From: Pontederia crassipes
Taxonomy: Eukaryota; Streptophyta; Magnoliopsida; Commelinales; Pontederiaceae
Assembly (NCBI GenBank): GCA_030549335.1
Contig: CM060195.1
Location: forward strand, 46,816,991-46,880,990
DNA length: 64,000 nt
Direction of reading: 5' to 3'
Shown piece after piece: positions 43,530-56,573 of this stretch. Made by a program: the position numbers and the translations under genes. Numbering within the stretch: the first letter of the stretch is position 1; every line of letters begins with the position of its first letter. The notes under the pieces are model-generated. The model ran no database searches, had not been told where the DNA came from, and saw only the letters and a program-made list of their open reading frames with translations.

Positions 43530-45618
43530 AGATTCAATAGGGGAAGAAATTTACAAATAGAAGAGGCTAGGAGAAGAACTTTTGAGGAAGGGGCTGTTAA
43601 TCAAAATATGATTGCACTATGGACACTCAAGGATTGCTATTCACCTAGCAATGTCAGAAATCAACAAGGGAATGGAGTCCTAACACGTACTGCCAACTTT
43701 GAAGTGAATCCAGCACTAATCACAATGATAGGGCAATATCAATTTGCTGGATTGGGGAATGAGGATCCAGTTTCACACCTTGACAACTTCAAGGAGAATT
43801 GCAGCATTGTCCACTTTAATAATACACCTATGGATGCTGTCTACATGAGACTATTCCCCTTCTCACTCAAGGATAAGAAAATATTTGGTACAAGACCCTC
43901 AAATCAGAAGAGATTGCCACTTGAGAGTCCATAGTTCAATTATTTCTAGCTGAATTCTTTCCACCTAGCAAAACTGATAACTATATGGATCATATTGTCA
44001 TGTTTTACCAATTGGATCAGGAGAACATATGTGATGCATGGCAAAGACTCCAAAGCTTGTTAAGGGTATGTCCACATCATGGATTTGAGAAATGACAGTT
44101 GGTCTACTATTTTCACAAGGGTCTGAATTTTTCATCTAAAGTGGCATTGGACACTACTGCAGGAGGGAGTTTTGCCTCCAAAAACATTGATGAGGCCTAC
44201 AATTAATTAAGAACATGGCCAAGAATCACCATTTCCTTACACATGACAGGACAAGGAGGCTATCCAATGAAAATGAAGTTAACAATATTGCTGTCCAGAT
44301 TGAACAAGGATTGTACATTGGAGAAGTTGAATTTGTCACATAATGTCAACAGGACTTCCAATTCTAAATCAAGGTGTGATGTGTGTGAAAATCAAGGTCA
44401 TGTCACTGAGAGTTGTAACCTGATAATGCAGCAACATGAGCAAGCCATAGACCAAGTGAATGCTGTGGGGAATTATGGAGTGTAGCCCCCTGCTGAGTTT
44501 TATACTCCAAAAAATAAAATCATCCCTACCTCTCCTATAAGGCCAACCATTACCAAGAGCCACCCATGCAGAATTCTAGTTGGCAACCCAAGATCTTGCC
44601 AAGGAACCAGCCCCCTCCACATATGATTCAGTCCTCAACCATTCCTATGCAAAGATCCCCTTATGAGCAGCCACTACAACCTCAACCCACTTAATTCTCA
44701 AAGATGGAAGAGTTGCTGCAACAAATTTTGAAGAAACAAGAGAAGTAAGAGGAGGAAATGCAGAAGTTAACAAATAGATATGAAGCCTTGAGTGCCAACC
44801 AAAAATTGCTTGAAAGCCAAATTGCCCAACAAGCAAGCACATTCAATAGGCCACCCATGTTCTTCCCTGGACAATTAAAAGTGAACCCAAAGGAACAAGC
44901 CAAAGCAATCCAACTCAAGAGTGGAAGGACTGTGGAGGAGCCAATGAAGAAGGTTGAAGACAATTCAGCTCAACCAAATCCAAATTCTAAGGCTGCAGAA
45001 GAATCAAATGAAGGGGCTGTGTTGGAAAATCAGAATCAACATCCTCAAAGTGAAGCCAAGACAAGAATTTTTTATAAGGTGCCATTTCCACAAAGATTGG
45101 TCAAGGTCCAATTGTCACAAGTTATCAGTAGGCCAAATTTTCAAGAAAATGATTTTGAAGAGGGGCAGCTGGATCAGATTGTACAGCAAGTTTCTGTTAT
45201 AATTCCCATTGGAGATCCATTGCAAAGGTGCCTAATGTTTGATCATTTGAATGAATTAGAGGATCCAGAATTCAAAGCATACAAATCAACTATGAATGCA
45301 CTCCAATCAATAGGTAATTCAGAATTTCAAAATGGGATGTTGGAGGTTTTCACTATTGAACCCCACACCAATTCAACTCAGGACATTTCCTCCCATTTAG
45401 AGCTAAAATCTCTTCCTAGTCCAAGGGATTCATATATCATACATGAGGATTTTAGAGATGAGAAGTTAGTACACTTCTGGTACAATGAAGGAGGGGTACA
45501 TCCAAGTGAAAAACAAAGATCAATCATTAACAAAGAAAGAGATCCATACTTGATTAGTGAAGCTGTCCACAGATTGAGATCTCTACTTGATCATATCATA
45601 CTATTTAAACCTCCTTAA
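43530..45618 (+). pseudogene. Athila gag, broken
   Basis: First part (43608-43934): ANFEVNPALITMIGQYQFAG, NEDPVSHLDNFKENC, MRLFPFSLKDKK, as in Athila capsids. It then breaks by frameshifts near 43890, with later pieces such as LLRVCPHHGFEK near 44060. The knuckle CDVCENQGHVTESC (about 44380) is a perfect C-x2-C-x4-H-x4-C. A long C-terminal open piece, 44758-45618 (286 codons), has EQAKAIQLKSGRTVEEP, the conserved Athila gag end block, and then an unusual tail. Nothing like protease or polymerase follows. Confidence 0.85.
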
Positions 45619-47158
45619 CATGAAAAAATTGTAACAATGTCTAGCCTAAGACATTAAAGTAGGACACTTCTTGGGAGGTAACCCAAATCATTTTACACTT
45701 AATTTTTTTGTTTTGCAGGAATAAAGAAGGAAGGAATCAGGTCAATCCACAAATATTCATTTAGGGAGTACCCCTACTCTCATTTTTTATATTCTCACTG
45801 AAACTCCAATGATAACTGATATTATCTTTTCCTTCATGCTACAATTATTATATTGATATCTGAATTATCGTTCATATCAGTTATCCAAATTCATCATTAC
45901 TGAATTTCAGTGAATTTCAATACATTTCATTGAATTATGCACCCTAAAAATCTGATATTGCAGATTTCATTGATATCCTTTATTTCTCTGCAGGATTAGT
46001 TGCAATTCATGAAGAATGGACCACCCAAAGCCTCTGGTTGAGATGCAAAAGGATTCAAGTGCCCAATTCCATGAATTTGATACCCTCCCTGCCCTCTCTC
46101 TTGCCTTAATTTTCATCACTGTGGACAGTGCTGAGAATAAGCTTGTGGGAGGAAACCTGATGCTTTTCTAAACTTTACACCATGTTTTCAATCTATTTTA
46201 ATGACCTTATCATCATTTACCATCAGGTTATCACTATTTGAACAAGTTATCATTGATTTCACTCGGTTATCACTAGTTTTGACAAGTTATCATTTTTTGG
46301 GTTCAATTCAATCCCTGCCTTCATTTTAACTCTAAAATGGGTGAAATATTTTATTATGACAGTTAGTACACTCCAATACCAAGTGGCCAACTTGGCCATT
46401 AGTCTTGTTGCTTTAATTGACTATTCAATTCAGATGCATTTGAATAAATTTTCAGCTGAAAATTTTTCCTTTTTGTGGGTCACACTAGCTGATACTTATG
46501 GATTGAATTAGTAAATCAGATGTCTAAAAGGGAGTCAAGGCTCTTGCTGCCATGTTAAATAGGAAAACTTGATTTTTTAGATAAAGGGATCCAAATTATA
46601 CTTGAGTTTGAACTATTGCTCGCTTCATGAACAGGATAAAAAAATGAGAAAAAGAAAAAGTAAAAAGTTGCATGCATGCATAGAAAAAAGGAAGAGAGCA
46701 AAACTTTCAAAGGAATCTCTCTTCAATCCAAAAAGAAAAAAAATTTAGGAGAGCAAAACTTCCAAAGGAATCTTTCCTAAAGAAAGCATGAATAAAAATC
46801 AGGCATTGACTTGTTTGCTTGCATTCCATGAATAAAAGTCAGGTGTTAAACCTGTTTAAGCAATGGAAATATGTTCATGAAGGGATTTTTAGTTCAACCT
46901 TGTAGTAAAGTTGACAATTCCTGCAATTCAAACATGTTATTGCTAGTACTTCTTCCATGGCTTAAATTTGCTTTAGCCTCTGTGATTTCCTAGCTAGAAA
47001 TTGAGTCTTTGAAAAGAATGAAGTGTTGGCAAAGTGGGAAACTCATTGGATTCAATTCAGTTGACTTTTACTTCATTTGTGGACTTTAATTTCAAGTTTG
47101 TCCTTAATTTCTGAATATTTTGCTTGAGGACAAGAAAAATGCTAAGCTTGGGGGAGTT
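45619..47158. other. Non-coding 3' interior of the Athila element
   Basis: Where pol should be there are 1.5 kb without a coding frame. The region carries further ttatcatt motifs (46219-46290), two near-identical stretches of about 35 bp around 46690-46780 (agagcaaaacttccaaaggaa) and the purine tract before 47159. Confidence 0.7.
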
Positions 47159-49803
47159 TGATCACTAGCTGATCAATATAGTTTTTTTATCCCATTTTAG
47201 ATGCATTTCACCCCTATCGAATCCCTAAATTGTCCAACTTTTGGCCAATTATGTTTGAAATGCATGGATTGTGATAACTAGTTGATATTCCTTATTCTAT
47301 ACTTAATTCACGTGCATAAAGGTTCTGAAGTGCTAAAATCCATAAATATTTCAATTCTATGTCAAGTTATCATTTTTAGGACAAGTTATCACTCCAATAT
47401 GCTAAATTATCATTATTTTGAGTGAACTAATTTTCAATGATTTTCTTGTCATAAATCCATTACTATCATGAATGAATCATATTTGGATGGTCATATATCA
47501 ACTTGTGCAAAATTTTAAGTCCATTTGAACAAGTTATCATTTTTCCAATGCCAAGTTATCGTTAAAGGGCAAAACTATCATTTCGACATGCAAAGCTGTC
47601 AATTCTGTACAAAGGCCTTAGGAAACCATTATATTATTGTCCTAATTAATTGCTGTTCAAATTTGATCACATTTGGATAATCACAACAAAAGTTATGATA
47701 AGTTATCATTTTTAAGACAATCAAGTTATCGTTTTGGCGCCCAAGTTATCATTTCTATGAAATCTTATTCATATTTGATTTCTGACTTCACTCACTTGCC
47801 ACCCTAATCCATTTGATGCCTCTAATGCCTTGAACCACTTGTATTTGGATAATTTCCATGATTAGTGCAAAGTTATCATTTCCTGGTTCCAAAATCATTA
47901 GTTTTTCATATCGATTTCCATTCTTGTACAACACCAAACTCCTTTTGATTATTGAGCTGAGTTTACTTGCTGTCCTAATCCTTATTTATTTATTTCTTAT
48001 TAGAGGACTTTGATGTTTACTGTTGTGAATCTTTTAGCAGGTATAACAAGGCTGCACAAAGGAAAAAAGTAAGGAGGGGACCACTTGCTTTTGTTGTCCA
48101 AAAGCTACAGCAACAGTTGGAATTCCTGGACCATTGGACAGATGGCTCACATCAGGGGCTATGGAACAATTTGATGCTGATCTAAGGGTGGAAGGAAGTC
48201 ATATATAAGATGAAGAAATCCTGGAATCAGGGGGAGCCTCCATTTGGAGGGCTGCTGGACATGAAGCTGAAGTGGAGATGGAGTGGAGAAGAAGCTGATT
48301 TTTGCAGAATAGCCCTCAAAATCAGGATGATTAGCCTCTGTTCTTCACTCTATTTTGTATCTACCTTTATAATTATGAGGAGCTAAACTCCATGTCTCCT
48401 AGAATAGGGTAGTAGTCTAGATTAGTTGTGAATGAATTAGGGACAAATATGATTTCTGCACGGATTTCTGAATTCCTGAAGTTTTGATTTCTGATTTTTG
48501 TTTTTGAAATGTGTTTTGATTGATCCTAATCTTGATATTGTGAGGTCTTATTTATATTTACAACTGAGAGGTTGTCCTTTGATCTACCCCTTGTTCAGAA
48601 TGAATCAAAGGTCAATGACAAGTTTCTAGGTTCAATCCCCAATTAGAAATCTGATTCATTCATTTCTGAAATCTGTTTTCCATTTCTGATTTCTGATTTT
48701 ATTAAATCTGATTTTTATCATTGTGGAGCCCTAATTGAATTAACAACTGAGAGGTTGCTTTATGGTTTCATTCTTGTTCAGAAATGAATCAAGAGACAAT
48801 GATATTTCTAAGGTTTTAATCCTTAAATTGTTGCTGATTTCAATATTGATTTCTGAATTTCCATTGCTGATTTCTTGAAATTTGTGGAATTTGCTTTGTG
48901 ATTGTTAAGCCCCTGATTTCACTTAATCATTGAGAGGTGTACTTAAGATTTTCTTACTGTTCAGAGATGAACCAAGAGGCAATTGTATGTGCTGAGTTCC
49001 ATATGTAATTGAGTGCTGATTTCTATCCAATCCATTAATGAAAATGTGGATTTCATTTGAATTTGCAGTTGAGAGGCTGATTTTAAATTCTCTTGTAGTT
49101 TAGAGATAAACCAAGGAGCATTTGCATTAATATTGAATTGATTTCATCCTTTTTTTAGCTGATTGAAGCATGCCTTTCATTTTCAAAGTGCAATTTAGAA
49201 GTTATCATTTTAGATTTTATTGAATTGCCAAAAAATCAACAAAGTGACTTGGATTGAACATAATGATAACTTAATTTTCAGCGGGGATCCTCTTCTAATT
49301 CAACTTGGCTAACAAATATATGACAATATATTATTTAGTTCTGGTCTAATTGAGCTGTGAAAACAGCCATATTGAAGGTTGAATCAGATTTGATTAAAAA
49401 GTGATAACTTGTCCATTTCCATCCATAATTAAATTAGATACCCAATTCCTAAGAGAACCTTCCTTATTGATAGTTAAACCCCTTGAGCCTCTAGTTTAAC
49501 ATTTATAATTCAGTTTTGATAATCTTTCAAAAATCTAAAAATAGTTATCATTTTAGCCATTTTTAGAAATCGGTTTGAACTTTCTTTCAATTTTTTGGAA
49601 TTTTAACTTTAGTTAAGGCTAATCTAGATTGTTTAGGGAGTCTTAGGCTTCAAATAACTGTGGATACGGCATTTGGGTAGACTACAATTGACCTATATAC
49701 TTATAGTAGAAAGTGAATTAGGGAGTTAAATCAAAAATGAAAAAATCTGAAATTTGACCCCAAAATCAGTAAGTTATCACTACACCTCTCAATTTCACTA
49801 TCA
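47159..49803 (+). repeat. 3' LTR of the Athila element
   Basis: 2.65 kb, aligning end to end with 40672-43293 with scattered substitutions and a few small indels. Confidence 0.95.
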
Positions 49804-50200
49804 CCCCACAAAAGGAGTAATGCGGTTTAGCAAACGGGGGAAATTGAGCCCAAGGTACGTAGGCCCATTCGAAATAATAGATATGGTTAAAGACTCAGCA
49901 TGCAGATTGGTCCTGCCTCCAGCCTACTCAAGAGTATACAACATCTTCCACGTCTCCCTACTCCGGATGTACAATCACGACTATGCCAACGTGATCCAAA
50001 TTGAGGAACCAAATCTCAAGAAGGATCTGACGTATGAAGAATAACCCACAGAGATATTGGAATACCAATAACATCAATAATGGAGGAAGAGAATAGCACT
50101 GGTCAAAGTGGCATGGAAGCATCACCAAGGAAAAGAGGCAACATGGGAAGTGGAATCAGAAATGCGAGATAAGTTTACTGAACTTTTCGGTAAGCCTTAA
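49804..50200 (+). pseudogene. Gypsy integrase C-terminus with chromodomain-like tail
   Basis: Resumes pol after Athila: [32 protein letters not shown], then a stop at 50042 (Gln expected) and two more close by. The tail VKVAWKHHQGKEATWEVESE ends in FTELFGKP and a stop at 50198. Tails of this kind direct chromovirus insertion to particular chromatin; here it can no longer be translated with the rest. Confidence 0.85.
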
Positions 50201-50246
50201 CTCTTATCCAAATTCGAGGATGAATTTTCTTTTTAGAGGGTAATAA

Positions 50247-52538
50247 TGTAACATATCGGCCTTTAATAAAAAAAAAGATGAAACGAGCGGTCGGCGGGGG
50301 AGGCATCGCCTCCCCTGGCCTTCCGATGTTTCACCTCCGGCCGACCAAGGGTGATCGGCCGGGGTCTATATAAGGGGGCACATGGGGAGCCTTGCGACCC
50401 CTTAGAATCCCGACCAACCTCCTCCCCCTCCTTCTTCTCTTCGTCCGGCGACCGACGACGATGTGCGCGAGCGGCAGAGGCAGAGGCGACGTCGTACCGC
50501 AGCCACCGACGATCCTTTGATGCCAACAACCCTTCCCTGACATGCGAGGGGTTCGAGCGCACCTTTCTACATCGGCCAAAGACGACCTGTGATCATCGGC
50601 CGACGAATAGCGACTGACGAACCCAAAATCTGACAAGTCAAAGGTACCCTTAGCGTTTTAATCACATAGACAAAGAACTAAGGATCTATTGATGTGTAAA
50701 GTTAGTTCATTATAATCCTGAAGTTATTTCCTACTTTTTTCGTATTGATGTCGGCATCAATTGACGGCCGAAAGGCCGCGGAATCAATGGAGAAATCCGA
50801 CGGCCGTGTTTTACCGTAGGGACCGGTCGATCGATTTTATTAAACGGTTGATCGGTCTGCGTAATAATGCATACTTTTTCTTCCTTATCGGTCGACCGGC
50901 CTCGCCACGACGGTCGACCGATCCATAGGTTGACGGACAGACTTTGCCTTACAATCAGTCGACCAGTTTCAGAGAACGGTCAACCGATCCGATGCGTAGC
51001 GCGCATCGGTACAACCTAATGGACGGTCGACCGACACCCTGGACGGTCGATCGATTCGCAAGCGTCCCATCAGAGAACTCGGTCGACCGATCCCAGAGGA
51101 CCGGTCGATCGGTACCAGTGGGCGGTCGACCGGTCCATCAGGAACGGTCGACCGGTCCGCCAGAGACTTATAGATCGAACTAAATCGGATTGATCCACTC
51201 ATAGTCTTAATTACGACTCTAACCAGTTCACCTATACTGGTTGAGTCTCATTGTACAAAGATCAATTTCCAGTGGACCCTACATCATAGATGTTACTATA
51301 ACTAAAGATAATTAAAGTAAAGACAAAGATGCAGGATTGCTATGTGCCGCCTCCAATGTTAAAGTAAATATCAGAGATTAAAGCAATGGGGGGATAGGTA
51401 GTTAGCTGAGGGGACAGCGAAGCTACTGGCTTAAATGACCACTATTCCTGAGATTTCAGGTGTTCTCCCACCGATATCTCGAATTGAAGGGTGATGCTAT
51501 GGTCACACCTCTTCCCTTAAAGATTAAAATATTATACCAAAGGGACAGGTAGCTAAGCTGAGAAGACAGTGGACCTACATGTCTAGTAACCGACCACTGT
51601 TCCTGGATTGTAGGGATTCTTCTCCCTACCTTTCGAACTGGGTGAGGTAGTAACACCCACCCCTTTTTCCCTTTTACGGGCTTACTGGCATCAGTAAATC
51701 AGAGAGGCACCCATGGCATCCCAATCTAATAAAGTCGAGCTCGCATATGACAACCAACTCTAAGGATATCTTAGTAATGTAAAAGATGTAGCACAACTCA
51801 CAGCAGAGCAATGCAAAGTAAAGCAAAGCAGAGTATTGAAAAGCAGAGCAATGTAAAGTAAAGCAATGTACAACAGAGTAATGTAAAGCAAAGTACTATA
51901 AATTAAAGCAGAGATACGATAAAGTAAAGTAGAGATATTGTAAAGTAAAAGCAGAGTAATGTAAATATAAAGTATTATCACAGTAAAGGATAGAGTATTG
52001 AAATGACTAGAGATTCATATATACATATTGATTTCCTGATCATCCTTGATCCCTATTTCACGTCTATTGCTATTGTACTGGGCAATCTTTGCTCATGGAT
52101 ATTCTATTCCCCTGCATTGGGATTTTGCAGGTGAGAACGCCAACTGATGAGAGGATGGAGGGCGCAGAGCTTGAAGAACGCTGCACATGACTGATATTTC
52201 TGCTCCGAGCTTCCTTACTGCATATCTTTTTAATTATCTTTATTGTTCAAAGACATCACATTTCTTTCGCACATTTTCTATATTGAAAGACATCATGAAC
52301 TTTCGCATATTTTATATAATATGAGACATTATGAATTTCTACATTAAAATCCTTCATCGTGACATTTCGACTATTCTTCCGCATTTAAAGTTCTCTATCA
52401 TGTTTATTATTATTTTATCAGTGCCACGTAAGCTATTTTATTGAACGGTCAAGGTCAGTAGAGCAACAGACAGTGTAGCGCCTCCAGAGTCAATTTGATC
52501 GCCTACGTGGCGGGAGGTGCGATTTTGGGGGTGTTATA
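50247..52538 (+). repeat. 3' LTR of the gypsy element
   Basis: 2.29 kb, matching 33383-35644 throughout. It includes the TATA box at 50367-50373, the GGTCGACC array at about 50820-51165 and the short repeats at about 51775-51990. Confidence 0.93.
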
Positions 52539-52543
52539 GTTGT

Positions 52544-52825
52544 TCGTTTCCATTTTGGTTTGTAATAGTTAATCTCTCTTGTAACAACAGTCGTAGTCTT
52601 TACTGATTTAATCTTATATCGGTTAGTTGAGCAGTATAAATAGTAGTCGTTTGTAGCCCGATGTACGTACTTCTTGGATATTGAATAGAAAATACTTTTT
52701 TCTTCTTCTTCCTCCTCCAACAACTTCTCTCTGTTTTCCTTATCTGCAACTACCTTGCTTCTCTCCTTTCTCTGCTGCAGATCCACTTCCAGCGACATTA
52801 TTTTGGAGCTCCATACTTCTTGACA
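52544..52825 (+). repeat. 3' LTR part 2 of the outer element
   Basis: Continues the LTR broken at 33382 (tcgtttccattttggtttg), with its TATA box at 52635-52642, and ends CTTCTTGACA before the target duplication agtat. Confidence 0.9.
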
Positions 52826-52830
52826 AGTAT

Positions 52831-53460
52831 TAAATTAAATATCCATTTTAAATGTTTTGATAATAACAAACATGATTAAAATAGTATTACCAATAAATTT
52901 ATTTAAGTGATCTATGAGATATATTACAAACCAACCAAACAAGTTCCAAAAAGTCAAGACTCAAGAGATCAAAAGGTTCCTATATCTCTTATTTCAGAAA
53001 ATTCAAAGCAAACATGATGAAATCAAAGTTTGAATGTTTGTTATGAAATTTTGAATATAAAACACTAACTCAAAAGTAGGAAGGAGATGATACCTAATAG
53101 AAAAAGGCATGATACATAAAAAAAATCTTGAAGTTTTAATTAAAGCATAGTGCATCAAGTCATCATATCATTCACACACTTAAATCTCATATTTTAGTAT
53201 GAAATTAGATATCCCTTTTAAATGTTTTGATGATAACATACATGATTAAAAATAGTATTGTTGATAAATTTATTTCAGAAATTTATAAAATATATTGCAA
53301 ATTTAAAAAAGTCAAGACTCAAGAGATCAGAAGATTCCTATATATCTTTTTTCATAAAATTCAGAGTAAATATAAAATATTATGAAATCCAAGTTTGAAT
53401 TGTTATGAAATTTTGAATATGAAAGAATAACTCAAAATTAGGAAGGACGTGCACTTAAAA
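52831..53460. repeat. Tandem duplication of ~370 bp, first copy split by the nest
   Basis: 53100-53460 repeats 31410-31518 joined to 52831-53095. Shared blocks in order: ggcatgatacata, taaagcatagtgca, ttaaatgttttgat, acatgattaaaa, agtcaagactcaagagatca, ttatgaaattttgaatat. It was present before the outer element inserted. Confidence 0.75.
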
Positions 53461-56100
53461 GTTTCGGACATTTGGTTCAAAAAGTCAAAAAATAGTTTTG
53501 AAAAAAAATAAGTTCTAATGTTCAATAAAAATTCTTTCCAATTAAGTTTAACAAAATACTTTTCTCTTTCGATTCTCATTACTTAGTATGCAAGAGAAAA
53601 TTATTTTGTATAACATTTCAAATATCCAAATAACATAATAAAATATAAGTTTGCACTCAAAGTTTTTTAATAAAAAAAGATTGAGGAACCAAAAGTCGAT
53701 GGATAAATAATTTATTATTTTTTGTCAAGTACATACTTTTTAAATATAATTAAATTTTAAATAAAAGAATTATGATGTTAATTGTTGAGTCATAAGACAC
53801 TAAGATAAGAACAATTGGTGTTGACTAAATGATTAAACTAATTTCACAAAGTAAACACAAGGTATAAAGTTGATTCCTAAAATTTAAAACATACACAAAA
53901 AAAGGAAATAAAATATGTGAGAATGAAAACATAAAAGTAAGATAATATATTGATGAAATTAGGTCATATCTTGACCTACTTTTTATTTTGGTTTTTTAGT
54001 TTTAAAATGTTATAGATGCACTAAATCATTATTTTTTTTCCAAATAAGGTAAAGAAAAAAAAATCTTTTACACTAAATCAGTTTCTTCTCGCATTATGAT
54101 GTTACAATGCAACATTTCCTCTTGATCAGAAGATTTCATCTAAATATTTTTTTTCTGCTCAAGATGTAAGGCCTAACTTTTTTTTACAAATGAACACCTT
54201 TTAATGTTCATGTCTTTAGAGGTAAGATTGAATCTAAAAAGACTTAAGCCTTACATTACAAGTACTTTACACATGAATATCTCTTTTATAATACAAAACT
54301 CACACAATAAAATAAGATAATAGAATAAGAGAAAGGAAATAATGAATTTCAAATTTGAGATCAAAATGACTTCTTACAAATATGTTTTTTTTTTCTTTGA
54401 AGTCATATGACCTTTTCAATATCCGCCATTCAAATGGTTATTGCACATTAAAATTAGCCATCAATAGACTTTCAAATGTTTGAACTAATTAATTGTTAAG
54501 AGTCATTGTGCATGTCAAAACATGTTCGAGCATTGGAAAGTTAGAATTAGACGTTCGAACTTTATTTTCTAAAATCACCTTTAGGGTTTTTTTTAGAGAA
54601 GATGACTGTTTGTTTTTAAAATAACTTGTTTCTATTTGCATTTCAAGAAAGTTTGAACACTTTGCAAATTATTCTAATAAGCATAAATTTTTTTTGCAAC
54701 TATTATGTCTTCGCTCATTTCACAATGTTCGAATGTTTGAACATCTGTTTATGACTTTCTTTATTTTTTACTTTATTTTGAGCTTTTCAAATATTGATGT
54801 GTATGGTATAAATTTTTTTACTAGAATAATATTATATTATATATATATATATATATATATACATATATCAAGTCATATTATCCTAAAAGTAAGATAGTCA
54901 ATAATATAAATGCCAAGTTCATGTTTAAAGTTATCAATTTCAATTTAATTTCTTTAACATGTCAAATTTATGATCTTAAATACTTAAAATTTTATATTAT
55001 TGAAATTTAATTACTTAATGAATAAAGTTTATATTCAATACCATTTTCTTGTGTCGATTTTATTATTACTGAGCTAAAATCCTCGTTCATAAATTGATTA
55101 GTGTTCAAAAGTTAGAAATTAAAGAATAGATAGTAAACCAAAGTGCAAAAAAAAAAATTACTCCAAACTCAAGGAGTAAGCATGAAATGTAGTGAAAAAC
55201 AGTCTCACTCAAATTTTCACATATCAAATTAACAAAATAACACTTTACAATGTTTATTTTCCAGAAGTGTCATCTACTTTCCCCCCAAAAGCATATGGTT
55301 AAGTCAATAAAATAAAAACTTTACAATATCTTACATGTACTTTTTTCCATTAACCTATTAGTGGACATTGCTATTAAAACTAAAAAACCAGACATATCTT
55401 TACACATTGAATTATCTTCAAGATCTTATAAACTAAAGCAATCAATTTATGTATAGTGATTTTCAATTAAATATAATTTATTTTGGTATTTTATAACAAC
55501 ATCATATTGGTATCATTAATGAATATCTTTATTTTTTATTTCATTTAATTGTTTTTTATTCGATTTGATGGTTAGTTTATAACAAAACCTTATATTGTTA
55601 TAACATACTAATACTTGTTTTTTATTTTTAGTGTTTTGGCGCCCCTTAAGTTCTTTGTTTCGGTCCTTATTATATATATATATATAATATTTATATATGT
55701 ATATACTTTCTTAAGTTTGACATTAGTACATTTTCTCAAATATATCTTTACTTTTTTGTAGTTTACAAAATCAAAAGGACAATATTTTTCTTTTTACCAT
55801 ATAATTAAATTTCATAATCAATTAGTTTACGCAATCAATGAATAAAATTTGAATTCTATATGTGACATTATTTATGAGAAAAATTAGTTAGGACATAGTT
55901 AATCGTCCAAAGGGAAAAAATGAATAGGATGTATAATTTAGGTACAATATTATTGAGAAATATGAAAATGAATAAAACAAGTACCGAAAAATAACTTAAC
56001 AGCATTAATAATTATTACATCAATTGAGAATTAAGGTATGTCGTAAGCAACGATATATATCGTAGATTAAGGTATTTATATATATTACACCAATTGAGAG
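53461..56100. other. AT-rich intergenic DNA, no gene
   Basis: 2.6 kb of AT-rich sequence with (TA)n runs at about 54838-54862 and 55671-55687. No open frame with recognisable content. The right end should include distal promoter DNA of the MYB gene. Confidence 0.45.
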
Positions 56101-56337
56101 TTTGATCTTTATTGGTGAGAATTTATATATATTGTTTAATATACATTTTTCTTATAATGCACTATTTTTCCTTCATGCTAAAAAGAATACATTAACGATT
56201 AAAAATAGTCGACCTCATGCCTCAATTCAAAGACTTTGCGAGTCCAAACGGCGTTCCATGCGGAAGTTATTGGCACCTCCATGCGAATCCAACGCCGTCA
56301 AGATATCTCCAACCCTTCCCAGTCGGCCTGTCACTGT

Positions 56338-56351
56338 CCATCACGTGATGG
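56338..56351. promoter_or_regulatory. G-box in a 14-bp palindrome upstream of the MYB gene
   Basis: CCATCACGTGATGG is a perfect palindrome centred on CACGTG, the core bound by bHLH and bZIP factors, 223 bases before the ATG. Its use is inferred; the transcription start is not known. Confidence 0.5.
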
Positions 56352-56540
56352 AAGGTCCCATCTCCCTTCCTACGATACGTGTACAGCCGCGATCACCCCG
56401 TATATGTCCCCGATTATGCACGCGAGTCGTACCAACTACTCATTTTCATGCGTGTGCCCACCATTTGTCGGCTCGCCTTCCACACAAAGCAACCTCCACG
56501 ACGCAAGCCAAAAGACAACGAGCCCTTCGAGCAGTACTGC

Positions 56541-56549
56541 AAACCCTAA
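56541..56549 (+). promoter_or_regulatory. Telo-box in the MYB 5' region
   Basis: aaaccctaa, 25 bases before the ATG, matches the plant telo-box found in many 5' leaders and promoters. Confidence 0.4.
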
Positions 56550-56573
56550 CAAAGACAAAGCTGCAAGAGAGCG

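Larger units (their letters stand above)
40672..49803 (+). mobile_element. Athila-type Ty3/gypsy element, gag only, inside the gypsy pol
   Basis: LTRs at 40672-43293 and 47159-49803 (TG...CA) and a target duplication cccca at 40667-40671 and 49804-49808. Removing it restores the host codons across the junction (Val-Ser-Pro-Thr-Lys-Gly). The primer site is the Asp-tRNA type used by Athila (tggcgtcgttgccgg), and the purine tract lies in aagcttgggggagt. The interior has gag only; protease, reverse transcriptase and integrase are missing. At 9.1 kb it was probably moved by a complete relative. It is the youngest layer of the nest. Confidence 0.93.
33383..52538 (+). mobile_element. Ty3/gypsy element, chromovirus-like, interrupted by Athila
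   Basis: Long LTRs at 33383-35644 and 50247-52538 and a target duplication gttgt at 33378-33382 and 52539-52543. A Met-type primer site follows the 5' LTR. Order inside: small zinc-knuckle ORF, gag, protease, reverse transcriptase, RNase H, integrase, chromodomain-like tail. The order and the tail (VKVAWKHHQGKEATWEVE near 50101) fit a chromovirus of the Tekay/Del kind. Without the Athila insertion it is about 10.0 kb. Stops and frameshifts show it is no longer autonomous. Confidence 0.93.
31519..52825 (+). mobile_element. Outer small non-coding LTR element, split by a nest
   Basis: LTRs begin TGTTGGAAGTC and end CTTGA(C/T)A. The 5' LTR is 31519-31896; the 3' LTR begins at 33298, is broken at 33382, and resumes at 52544-52825. 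The 5-bp target duplication agtat is present at 31514-31518 and 52826-52830. A Met-type primer site follows the 5' LTR. The interior (31909-33290) has no protein I recognise. Without the insertion it would be about 2.15 kb, the size and form of a non-coding LTR element (TRIM/LARD-like) of copia type. It is the oldest member of the nest, because the others lie inside it. Confidence 0.9.
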
